Shown one piece after another: positions 1 through 5,924 of a DNA stretch of 12,563 nucleotides (position 1 is the stretch's first letter; each line of letters starts with the position of its first letter). The position numbers and the translations under genes are program-made. Below the pieces are notes generated by a model. It saw only the letters and a list, made by a program, of their open reading frames with translations. It was not told where the DNA came from and did no database searches. The DNA is taken from positions 1 to 12,563 of the forward strand of contig URZO01000113.1 of the NCBI GenBank assembly GCA_900552465.1. Reading direction: 5' to 3'. Source of the stretch: an uncultured Parabacteroides sp. (lineage in GTDB: Bacteria > Bacteroidota > Bacteroidia > Bacteroidales > Tannerellaceae).

Positions 1-10
1 CTTCCGATCT
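1..10. other. Probable Illumina adapter remnant at contig edge
   Basis: The first ten bases, CTTCCGATCT, are identical to the 3' end of standard Illumina adapters. A ten-base match exactly at the first base is unlikely by chance, so I read it as untrimmed library sequence, not genome. The genomic sequence probably starts at 11. Confidence 0.8.
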
Positions 11-76
11 CTCTGTGGGCTTCAGCCCCTTTAGTGCTATCCTGTATATAGTCGAAAGGGGTTCAAACCCACAGAG
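11..76. repeat. Palindromic repeat element, left of tyrA
   Basis: This is a stem-loop in two blocks: CTCTGTGGG (11-19) pairs with CCCACAGAG (68-76), and CCCCTTT (26-32) pairs with AAAGGGG (55-61), around a 22-nt loop. A second small stem, CCGGC-AAA-GCCGG, follows at 81-93. There is no T-run after it on the minus strand, so it is not a classical terminator for tyrA, though it could act as a 3' stabilising structure. A short stretch like its left end (CTTTGTGGGCTTTAG) recurs at 1033-1047, which suggests a genome-wide interspersed family. Confidence 0.7.
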
Positions 77-105
77 GAATCCGGCAAAGCCGGGGCTTTA
101 TCAAT

Positions 106-145
106 CCGTTGATTGAAATCAACGGCAAAAGAGAGCCTGCGGCAG
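106..145 (-). repeat. 40-bp palindromic repeat, copy 1 (inverted relative to copy 2)
   Basis: Read on the minus strand, this 40-nt segment matches 966-1005 on the plus strand at 36 of 40 positions. It contains a 9-bp hairpin, CCGTTGATT/AATCAACGG. Two of the four differences between copies exchange both partners of one stem pair (T-A here, C-G in the other copy), so pairing is kept. It lies just downstream of the tyrA stop. Confidence 0.8.
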
Positions 146-152
146 AGGACTT

Positions 153-926
153 TTATTCTATATTCTGGCGGATCTTGGTCAGGTATTCCTTCATCCCGGC
201 CGAATCTTTGTCTTTGATGATATCTTGCAGGATGTTCAGTTCCTCCTGGATGCGGGCGATCTGTTTCGGCGTGCGGGGGTTGAAGAGGATTTCCGTCAGC
301 AGGTAATCGTCTTCCGAGAGCAGGCCGCGCGCGATCTTCATGTGTCGCTTGAAGGTCGTACCCGGGGCGTCCTGGTGCTTCATCGTGGCGGCAAAGACCA
401 TCGTGGAGGCGAAGGGGATGCCGAGCGAGTAGGCGACGACCTTGTCGTGTTCCTCAAACGTATATTCGCAGATGTGCAGGCGCAGGCTGGCGTAAACATC
501 TTTGAAGAAGATCTTTCCGAGGTGGTCGCCTTCGGAGATGATGATCGTGTTCTCTTTCTCCAACTGTCCGAGGTTGGCAAACGTCGGGCCGAACATCGGG
601 TGGGTGGAGACGTACGGGAAGCCGCAGGTCTCGTAAAACTCCTTCAGGTAGGTCTTGACGGATGCGATGTCCGAGATGATACAATAGGGTTGGAGGTAGG
701 GCATGATGCTCTTGAACGCCTCGATCGTATAGCTCAACGTGACGCAGTTAATCACCAGTTCGGGGTTGAAATCGGCCACTTCCTCCGGTTTCTGGAGGCG
801 CAGGGCATTATAGATGAAACGCATCCGTTTCGGATCGCTCTCCAATACAGCCACCTCGTGTTCAAAGCTCAGCAAGTCGGTGAAGAAAGAACCCATCTTT
901 CCGGCACCTAAGATTAATATTTTCAT
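153..926 (-). CDS. tyrA: Prephenate dehydrogenase (tyrosine branch)
   Basis: This gene oxidatively decarboxylates prephenate to 4-hydroxyphenylpyruvate, a cytosolic step of tyrosine synthesis. I chose the ATG at 926, giving 257 residues, because the protein then opens with MKILILGAGKMG, the Rossmann nucleotide-binding loop (GAGKMG at 7-12). The longer frame to 1010 would translate a repeat element. SDIASVK (85-91) and STHPMFGP (107-114) match the conserved Ser and His region of TyrA. The rest is the helical dimerisation domain. There is no fused chorismate mutase or ACT domain, so regulation by tyrosine is not evident in the protein. It is the last gene of the aromatic operon, 326 bp after the DAHP synthase gene. 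Arogenate as substrate cannot be excluded from sequence alone. Confidence 0.93.
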   Translation of the reverse strand: MKILILGAGKMGSFFTDLLSFEHEVAVLESDPKRMRFIYNALRLQKPEEVADFNPELVINCVTLSYTIEAFKSIMPYLQPYCIISDIASVKTYLKEFYETCGFPYVSTHPMFGPTFANLGQLEKENTIIISEGDHLGKIFFKDVYASLRLHICEYTFEEHDKVVAYSLGIPFASTMVFAATMKHQDAPGTTFKRHMKIARGLLSEDDYLLTEILFNPRTPKQIARIQEELNILQDIIKDKDSAGMKEYLTKIRQNIE

Positions 927-965
927 TGTCTTTTGTTTAATGTTACGGTTGATGATTCGTGTGTC

Positions 966-1060
966 CTGCCGTAGGCTCTCTTTTGCCGTCGATTTTAATC
1001 GACGGTTCAAAGATAGGAGGCATGGCCTCTTCCTTTGTGGGCTTTAGAGAGCCTGTGGCA
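966..1060. repeat. Palindromic repeat upstream of tyrA (40-bp copy 2 plus outer arm)
   Basis: Positions 966-1005 are the inverted partner of 106-145, with the hairpin CCGTCGATT/AATCGACGG. The segment TGCCGTAGGCTCTC (967-980) can also pair with GAGAGCCTGTGGCA (1047-1060), so the whole stretch could fold as a larger stem-loop. It lies in the untranslated gap between the DAHP synthase gene and tyrA. Together with the next element it fills most of the 326-bp gap 927-1252, where I see no gene. Confidence 0.7.
1008..1015 (-). promoter_or_regulatory. Possible internal promoter -7 element for tyrA
   Basis: On the minus strand this reads TATCTTTG, a perfect match to the Bacteroidetes -7 consensus TAnnTTTG, and it lies about 80 nt before the tyrA ATG. 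No TTTG is found at the expected -33 distance. It sits at the edge of the repeat, so it may be a chance match or a repeat-borne promoter. Confidence 0.3.
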
Positions 1061-1061
1061 T

Positions 1062-1208
1062 GGGGGGGTCAAAAGTCATTCTTATTCCCCTCTCGAGAGG
1101 GGGAAGGGGGTGTGTTAAATACATGCAAGTTGATAATCAATACGTTTGCGGGTGACACACCCCTTAATCCCCTCTCGAGAGGGGAAATAGATAGCTTTCT
1201 GACACCCC
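1062..1208. repeat. MITE-like inverted repeat of about 145 bp
   Basis: Two copies of the perfect palindrome CCCCTCTCGAGAGGGG lie at 1087-1102 and 1169-1184. Around and between them the two halves are inverted copies. Inner arms read GGGGGTGTGTTA (left) against TGACACACCCC (right). Outer arms read GGGGGTCAAAAG (left) against CTTTCTGACACCCC (right), with small indels. The transcript of either strand should form a long cruciform-like hairpin. It has no coding capacity that I can recognise. It lies inside the aromatic operon between the DAHP synthase gene and tyrA. Confidence 0.75.
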
Positions 1209-1252
1209 TTTCTCTACGGGACACCCTGCCGGATCATCACATCTATATGTTA

Positions 1253-2320
1253 TTATTCATTCATTATAATCATCTGCTGGCGGACAGACTCTTCGTGTAT
1301 CTCTTTCAGCATCTCCTTGACAAAGTCCGGGTTCAGGTCCATCTGTTCGCCCATGTTGGAGCGCTTTTCGAGGATTTCGCTGTAGCGGGGAGATTGCAGG
1401 ATGGGCATGTTGTGCTCCTTCTTATACACCCCGATTTCGCGGGAGATGCGCATACGTTTGGCAAGCAGTTCGAGCAGTTGTTCGTCGATGCCGTCGATCT
1501 GGCGGCGCAGTTCGGCGAGGTTCTCGGTTGTCTGGTTGGAGTCGCGGATGACGAGGAGGTTCAGCACGTAGTCCAGCACATCCGGTGTGATCTGCTGCGA
1601 AGCGTCGCTCCATGCACAGTCCGGATTGCAGTGCGATTCGATAATGAGGCCGTCGAAGCTCAGGTCCATAGCCTGCTGGCAGAGCGGGGCGACCAGTTCG
1701 CGTTTCCCGCCGATATGGCTCGGGTCGCAGAAGATCGGCAGTTCCGGCATGCGGCGGCGCAGCTCGATAGGGATATGCCAGAGCGGCAGGTTGCGGTACA
1801 TCTTCTTGTCGTACGAGCTGAAACCGCGGTGGATGGCTCCTAAGCGACGGATGCCTGCTCCGTAGAGGCGTTGGAATGCGCCGATCCACAATTCGAGGTC
1901 GGGGTTGACCGGGTTCTTGATCAGGACAGGGACATCCACACCTTTCAGGGCGTCGGCTATTTCCTGTACGGCGAACGGGTTGACAGTTGTACGGGCGCCG
2001 ATCCACAGGACGTCGATGCCGGCTTTCAGGGCTTCGAAGACGTGGTCTTTCGTGGCCACTTCGGTTGCGACGTACATGCCGGTTTCCTTCTTTACGCGTT
2101 TCAGCCATTGCAGGCCTTCTGCACCGATTCCTTCGAATCCGCCCGGTTTGGTACGGGGTTTCCAGATGCCTGCGCGGAACAGCTTGATGCCTTTGTCGGC
2201 AATGCCTTTGGCGGTTTCCATTACTTGTTCTTCTGTTTCCGCACTACACGGACCGGCTATTACGACAGGACGTTGCGGGTCTATACCGGGTAACATGATC
2301 GATTCTAATTGCATTTCCAT
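1253..2320 (-). CDS. Bifunctional DAHP synthase / chorismate mutase (C-terminal AroQ)
   Basis: This 355-residue enzyme condenses phosphoenolpyruvate and erythrose 4-phosphate (first shikimate step) and also rearranges chorismate to prephenate. Residues about 1-260 are a type I-beta DAHP synthase barrel: IAGPCSAE (21-28, with metal-binding Cys25), KPRT (54-57), and the late DPSHIGG and ESH segments. Residues about 265-350 are an AroQ-type chorismate mutase helix domain (LRRQIDGIDEQLLELLAKRM, then IGVYKK). The order is the reverse of the Bacillus fusion and matches enzymes studied in Prevotella and Porphyromonas, where the mutase domain also serves allostery. The ATG at 2320 is used; a second ATG lies two codons in. 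It supplies prephenate to both pheA and tyrA in the same operon, which explains why neither of those carries a mutase domain. Confidence 0.93.
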   Translation of the reverse strand: MEMQLESIMLPGIDPQRPVVIAGPCSAETEEQVMETAKGIADKGIKLFRAGIWKPRTKPGGFEGIGAEGLQWLKRVKKETGMYVATEVATKDHVFEALKAGIDVLWIGARTTVNPFAVQEIADALKGVDVPVLIKNPVNPDLELWIGAFQRLYGAGIRRLGAIHRGFSSYDKKMYRNLPLWHIPIELRRRMPELPIFCDPSHIGGKRELVAPLCQQAMDLSFDGLIIESHCNPDCAWSDASQQITPDVLDYVLNLLVIRDSNQTTENLAELRRQIDGIDEQLLELLAKRMRISREIGVYKKEHNMPILQSPRYSEILEKRSNMGEQMDLNPDFVKEMLKEIHEESVRQQMIIMNE

Positions 2321-2341
2321 ATGAATAATGATTTAATTTGT

Positions 2342-2362
2342 CAATATGCCAATGTGCCAATA
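2342..2362. repeat. Short tandem 8-bp repeats in the operon gap
   Basis: The 43-bp gap before the DAHP synthase start contains CAATATGC, CAATGTGC and the start of a third unit, CAATAC, in direct succession. I see no clear function. Confidence 0.5.
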
Positions 2363-2363
2363 C

Positions 2364-3545
2364 TTATAAGTTCTTTATTCTCTCGAGCGCCTCTTTCAGC
2401 GTCTCGTTTTTGCAGCAGAGCGAGATGCGGATGTAGCGTTCGCCTTGGCTGCCGAAGATGAATCCCGGGGTGAGGAATACATTCGCCTCGTAGAGCACCT
2501 TGTCGGCTATCGCTTCGCTGCCCTTTGCATCGGCGGGTATTTTACCCCAGAGGAACATGCCGACTTGCTTCTCGTCGTATTCGCATCCTAATGTGTGCAT
2601 GATCTGTCCGGCGAGGTCGCGGCGGCTGCGGTAGACCTTGTTCATGTTGTCGTACCATTCTTTCGGGGCGGCGAGGGCTTCGACGGCTGCGTGCTGCATG
2701 GGCTTGAACTGCCCGGAGTCGATGTTGCTCTTCACCTTCAGTATCCACTGCACGAACTGGGCGTTGGAGGCAAGCATGGCCATACGCCAGCCCGGCATGT
2801 TGTGCGCCTTGCTCATGGAGTTCATCTCGATACAGATGTCTTTGGCTCCCGGGACGGCGAGGATGCTCAACGGATGCTCGTTCAGGATGAAGCTGTACGG
2901 GTTGTCGTTGCAGATGATGATGCCGTGCTTCTTTCCGAAGGCGACCAGCTTTTCATACAGTTCCATGCTGGCGTTGGCGCCTGTCGGCATATTCGGGTAG
3001 TTGGTCCACATCAGCTTGACGTTCGACAGGTCCAGCTTCTCCAATTCCTCGAAGTCAGGCTGCCAGCCTAACTCTTCTTTCAGCTCGTAGGGGATGAGGT
3101 TCGCTTCCACTAACTTGCTCACCGAACTGTAGGTTGGATAGCCCGGATTAGGGACCAGCACGCCGTCGCCGGGGTTCAGGAAGGCCAGCGAGATGTGCAG
3201 GATTCCTTCTTTGGAGCCGATCAGCGGCTGTATCTCTGTCTTCGCATCGAGGCTGACGTTGTACCATTTCTGATACCAGTCGGCGAACGCTTTGCGCAGT
3301 TCCGGAATGCCGACGTACGGCTGGTAGCCGTGTTCGTTCGGCTGATGGGCATGTTCACACAAAGTCTCGATGGTCCGTTCCGAAGGAGGGAGGTCGGGAC
3401 TGCCTACGCCGAGGTTGATAACGTTCTTGCCTGCGGCATTCATTTCGGCTACTTCTTTCAGTTTCCTGGAAAAGTAGTATTCTTGTACGCTACCTACACG
3501 GTTAGCGGGTGTAACGGTTTTACACACTTTGTTTTCCTTCTGCAT
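2364..3545 (-). CDS. PLP-dependent aminotransferase, class I/II (likely aromatic)
   Basis: This 393-residue enzyme is a fold-type I aminotransferase that probably transfers an amino group to phenylpyruvate and 4-hydroxyphenylpyruvate, finishing Phe and Tyr. The PLP lysine is in SMSKAHNMPGWR (Lys246), with NYPNMPTG (182-189), NDNPY (Asp214, Tyr217) and YIRIS (carboxylate-binding Arg373) in family order. I chose ATG at 3545. An in-frame TTG at 3554 would add three residues but has no support. The start overlaps the end of pheA by 26 bp, which suggests coupled translation. Substrate is inferred from the operon. It could equally be a prephenate aminotransferase making arogenate, or a broad aspartate/LL-diaminopimelate-type enzyme, since these subgroups look alike at this level. 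Confidence 0.85.
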   Translation of the reverse strand: MQKENKVCKTVTPANRVGSVQEYYFSRKLKEVAEMNAAGKNVINLGVGSPDLPPSERTIETLCEHAHQPNEHGYQPYVGIPELRKAFADWYQKWYNVSLDAKTEIQPLIGSKEGILHISLAFLNPGDGVLVPNPGYPTYSSVSKLVEANLIPYELKEELGWQPDFEELEKLDLSNVKLMWTNYPNMPTGANASMELYEKLVAFGKKHGIIICNDNPYSFILNEHPLSILAVPGAKDICIEMNSMSKAHNMPGWRMAMLASNAQFVQWILKVKSNIDSGQFKPMQHAAVEALAAPKEWYDNMNKVYRSRRDLAGQIMHTLGCEYDEKQVGMFLWGKIPADAKGSEAIADKVLYEANVFLTPGFIFGSQGERYIRISLCCKNETLKEALERIKNL

Positions 3546-4365
3546 ATTCGCCAAGTATTTTTAAGTCTTTTGTCAACGGTCTGATAGCATCCAATGCCTG
3601 TCTGTAGCGCAGGTAATCCGTAAAGGTCAGATTGATATAAAACAGATATTCCCATTCGCGGCCAATGATAGGCAAGGATTGTATTTTCGATAGATTCATG
3701 TCGTAGAAAGAGAGGACGGAAAGAACTTTGGAGAGGCTGCCGGCAGTGTGGGGGAGGGCGAAAACGACGGATGCTTTGTTTCTGTCTTCACCTTTGAGCA
3801 TCTCGTCTGCCGTCCATCGGTCGGCTATTGCTAAGAAGCGGGTGAAGTTTCGCTTGTTGGTCTCGATTCCTTCGGCAAGGACTTCCATGTTGTAGATCTG
3901 GGCAGCCAGTTTCCCGCAGATGGCGGCGTGCCCTTTCAGTTGGTTTTCCGAAATCCACCGGGCGCTCATGGCGGTATCTTCCTTCTCGACCACTTTCGCA
4001 TTGGGCAGCGTGTCGAGGAAGTCGGTACATTGCATCAGGGCGATCGGGTGCGAGTTGACCTCTTTGATGTCGTGGATGTTGGTTCCCGGAAGTGCAACCA
4101 GTGAATGGGAGATACGCAGTTTGTATTCGCCGATGATCTGCAAGCCGCTTTCACGGATCAGTTCATGGTTCTGCAGCAGGCTGCCTGCAATCGTATTTTC
4201 GATCGCCATCATTCCCAGAACGGAAGGGTCTTTCTTAATGGTTGAAATAACTTCTCTGAATGTATTGCAACCGATAATGTCTATTTCTTCACCTTCGAAG
4301 TAATTACGGGCGGCTATGTCGTGATACGAACCGGCTATTCCCTGGATTGCTACTTTCTTTTTCAT
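3520..4365 (-). CDS. pheA: Prephenate dehydratase with ACT domain
   Basis: This 281-residue enzyme dehydrates and decarboxylates prephenate to phenylpyruvate in phenylalanine synthesis. Residues 1-185 are the dehydratase: GIAGSYHDIAA (9-19), MAIENTIAGS (53-62) and the catalytic NFTRF (173-177, Thr175). Residues about 198-275 are an ACT domain with HTAGSLSKVL. The usual Phe-binding ESRP motif reads QSLP (229-232), so feedback by Phe may differ from the classical enzyme. No chorismate mutase domain is present, as that activity is in the downstream DAHP synthase fusion. It is the first enzyme gene of the operon, 52 nt after the attenuator T-run. Its last bases overlap the aminotransferase start. 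Confidence 0.95.
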   Translation of the reverse strand: MKKKVAIQGIAGSYHDIAARNYFEGEEIDIIGCNTFREVISTIKKDPSVLGMMAIENTIAGSLLQNHELIRESGLQIIGEYKLRISHSLVALPGTNIHDIKEVNSHPIALMQCTDFLDTLPNAKVVEKEDTAMSARWISENQLKGHAAICGKLAAQIYNMEVLAEGIETNKRNFTRFLAIADRWTADEMLKGEDRNKASVVFALPHTAGSLSKVLSVLSFYDMNLSKIQSLPIIGREWEYLFYINLTFTDYLRYRQALDAIRPLTKDLKILGEYAEGKQSV

Positions 4366-4417
4366 CTTCTTTCTGTTTTATAATTTCATCTGTTGAATCT
4401 TTGCTATTGTATGGACC

Positions 4418-4450
4418 AAAAAAAAGTCCCACCGAAACCGGCAGGACTTT
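4418..4450 (-). terminator. Attenuator: intrinsic terminator upstream of pheA
   Basis: On the minus strand AAAGTCC (4450-4444) pairs with GGACTTT (4429-4423), with further inner pairs including CCG/CGG around a small loop. Eight T residues (4425-4418) follow and partly form the base of the stem. This is a strong intrinsic terminator placed between the leader peptide and pheA, so it must be overcome for the operon to be expressed. Confidence 0.9.
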
Positions 4451-4508
4451 ATATTGTTCCATTGATACATATATTTTCTCATCAACGCTCTACATACAAA
4501 CTCCTGCC
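4440..4508 (-). promoter_or_regulatory. Antiterminator hairpin of the Phe/Tyr attenuator
   Basis: On the minus strand GGCAGGA (4508-4502) is perfectly complementary to TCCTGCC (4446-4440). After one G/G mismatch, TTTGTAT (4500-4494) pairs with ATATAAA (4454-4448) including one G-T wobble. That is 14 pairs in all. The 3' arm overlaps the 5' arm of the terminator, so the two structures exclude each other. The 5' arm lies within the last codons of the leader peptide, where a ribosome finishing translation would cover it. Confidence 0.82.
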
Positions 4509-4564
4509 TTCACTCTGCTAAAGTAAAAGTAATAAAAGTAATATGTAAAGCTAAATCGATTCAT
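4490..4564 (-). CDS. Phe/Tyr-rich leader peptide of the aromatic operon
   Basis: This is a 24-codon ORF (ATG at 4564, TAG at 4492-4490) whose residues 4-15 read FSFTYYFYYFYF: five Phe and five Tyr in twelve positions. It has no Trp. The ATG follows an A-rich stretch (AAAACAAAGAGACAAA), as is usual for Bacteroidetes translation starts, and lies about 30 nt downstream of a good promoter. Its final codons form one arm of the antiterminator. It is best explained as a sensor: when charged tRNA-Phe or tRNA-Tyr is scarce the ribosome stalls on these codons, the antiterminator forms and the operon is read. The peptide itself is not expected to have a function. Confidence 0.9.
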   Translation of the reverse strand: MNRFSFTYYFYYFYFSRVKAGVCM

Positions 4565-4591
4565 TTTGTCTCTTTGTTTTTAAATACGCAG

Positions 4592-4621
4592 CAAAAGTAA
4601 CGCTTTTTTGGAAACTACAAG
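4592..4621 (-). promoter_or_regulatory. Promoter of the Phe/Tyr operon
   Basis: On the minus strand TACTTTTG (4599-4592) matches the Bacteroidetes -7 consensus TAnnTTTG exactly. CTTG (4621-4618), 18 nt upstream, is a one-mismatch -33 element. Transcription would begin near 4586, giving a short leader before the ATG at 4564. Confidence 0.7.
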
Positions 4622-4644
4622 CGAAAAGTGATATTTTTTTTCGC
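4621..4644. terminator. Weak hairpin after the ATPase gene
   Basis: GCGAAAA and TTTTCGC form a 7-bp stem around a 10-nt loop, 22 nt after the ATPase stop codon and abutting the operon promoter. On the minus strand no T-run follows, so termination is possible but not assured. Confidence 0.35.
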
Positions 4645-4666
4645 TGCATCCGAAATATTTATTCCG

Positions 4667-5788
4667 TCAGGGCTGCCTGCTTAACCAGATAGACATGAAC
4701 CGGTCGTATATCATGTATCCTTGTGTAGACTTGTAGACAATCTCTTTATCAATCAGTTTTGCTAATGCCGTGTTCACGCTGCTGGCGGCTTTCAGCTTGT
4801 ATTTCGAGATGAATTTTCCGGAATTTATTTCGGCTACGGTTCCCTCTTTCGCTATCGCTTTCATTAATTTGGCCGCCACTCCGGAATAAGCCGCTATCAG
4901 GTTCTGGTATCCATAGACACCTTCGTCCGTCAGTTCCTGTATGGCGCGATTGGTGAATGTCTTATCTGTTATATCTGTGCCATAACCGTATAATCTGTTT
5001 AGCAGTGCCTGCATATACCAGGTATGCCCTTCAAACTCATCATACATATAATAGAACGTGTCATTGTCGAATTTCCGGTTTGCCTCTTGGAAGAAATGAC
5101 GGGTAAAATCGTAGTACTCTTCCTTACGGATTGCTTCTATTGTGACTATCTGCGTACTTTGGTAGAAAGGCCTTTTGGCCGAAAGAAACATCTCCTGCAT
5201 GATGTGTTGTTTACTTCCGGCAAAGATAAAGCGGGCATTGGGAACAAATTGGATATAAGAACGTAGCAGGGCTTCGACTCCTTTTTCCGGATATTCGGCA
5301 ATCTGCTGAAATTCATCGATGGCTATGACACATCGTTTATCAATTGACGCAATGTAATCAAAGATCTCCCGCAATGTCGCTTCTTCTTTATTGGGCAAGA
5401 TGTCAATGGAGACTTGTGGTTGTCCTGTTATTTCATCGAATGTCAGAACCGGACGGCAACTTTTTAGAAAATTACTGACTTTCCCGATCAATTTCTGTAC
5501 GTTCGAATCTAATGCTTCTAATACGGAAACGGCAAAAAGATGCACGAATTCGTTCAGACTCTGGGTTGAAAAGATGTCCATATAAACGGGGACTACTTCG
5601 TTTTTCTTTTCCAGATGATAGAATACATTTTTAATTAGCCCTGTTTTCCCCATGCGGCGAGGGGCAATCAAGGTAATGTTCCGCTCGTTTTGCAGTGCAT
5701 TGGTGATTGTTTCCGTTTCGTTTTGCCTGTCGCAAAAGTATTCAGGACTGTGATATCCGGCTATCAGAAATGGATTATTTAGTTTCAT
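4667..5788 (-). CDS. AAA-type ATPase with C-terminal winged-helix region, role unknown
   Basis: This is a 373-residue P-loop ATPase resembling the archaeal-ATPase/STAND-like group common as orphan genes in Bacteroidales. Walker A is APRRMGKT (42-49, Lys48), Walker B is CVIAIDEF (153-160, Asp158-Glu159), and FAGSKQH (189-195) looks like a sensor strand. Residues about 300-365 (AKLMKAIAKEG through SSVNTALAKLIDKEIV) look like a winged helix that could bind DNA. No membrane segment or signal peptide is seen. The gene stands alone between oxyR and the aromatic operon, on the same strand as both. It has its own upstream gap with short repeats that may be an operator. No partner nuclease or toxin is adjacent. 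The family fold is clear, but its substrate and pathway are not. Confidence 0.8.
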   Translation of the reverse strand: MKLNNPFLIAGYHSPEYFCDRQNETETITNALQNERNITLIAPRRMGKTGLIKNVFYHLEKKNEVVPVYMDIFSTQSLNEFVHLFAVSVLEALDSNVQKLIGKVSNFLKSCRPVLTFDEITGQPQVSIDILPNKEEATLREIFDYIASIDKRCVIAIDEFQQIAEYPEKGVEALLRSYIQFVPNARFIFAGSKQHIMQEMFLSAKRPFYQSTQIVTIEAIRKEEYYDFTRHFFQEANRKFDNDTFYYMYDEFEGHTWYMQALLNRLYGYGTDITDKTFTNRAIQELTDEGVYGYQNLIAAYSGVAAKLMKAIAKEGTVAEINSGKFISKYKLKAASSVNTALAKLIDKEIVYKSTQGYMIYDRFMSIWLSRQP

Positions 5789-5805
5789 ATCAGTGTCTTA
5801 TTGTT

Positions 5806-5838
5806 ATTACGCAATCAACGTTACGCAAATAACGTAAT
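5806..5838. promoter_or_regulatory. Repeated TTACGCAA motifs before the ATPase gene
   Basis: TTACGCAA occurs at 5807-5814 and 5821-5828. ATTACG (5806-5811) and CGTAAT (5833-5838) form an inverted pair around them. The cluster begins 18 bp upstream of the ATPase start and covers the region where its promoter should be. It could be an operator, perhaps for the product's own winged helix. That role is inference. Confidence 0.4.
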
Positions 5839-5897
5839 AAATTGCCGGCTTTCCAAATTCTGAAGGTTAATAAACTAAGATATCCACGTTCTCTTCT

Positions 5898-5924
5898 GAA
5901 AAGAGGGTGGTTTTCAGACCACCC
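5898..5924 (-). terminator. Terminator overlapping the end of oxyR
   Basis: On the minus strand GGGTGGT (5924-5918) pairs with ACCACCC (5911-5905) around a 6-nt loop that contains the oxyR stop codon, followed by the T-rich TCTTTTC. The 5' arm is inside the last codons of oxyR. The T-run is short, so efficiency may be moderate. Confidence 0.6.

Noticed and set aside
225..911. Long plus-strand open frame opposite tyrA
   Set aside because: It lies wholly antisense to tyrA, shows no recognisable motif, and is explained by codon bias of the real gene. The same applies to other frames opposite the DAHP synthase, aminotransferase, GH127 and dps genes.
927..1010. N-terminal extension of tyrA to an upstream ATG at 1010
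   Set aside because: The extra 28 residues translate the 40-bp repeat element, while the protein from 926 begins exactly with the Rossmann strand and glycine loop.
1062..1208. CRISPR array or simple terminator
   Set aside because: There are only two palindrome copies arranged as one large inverted repeat, without regular spacers and without a T-run on the minus strand.
3546..3554. Start of the aminotransferase at 3554
   Set aside because: The codon there is TTG. An ATG three codons downstream at 3545 is more likely and gives a smaller overlap with pheA.
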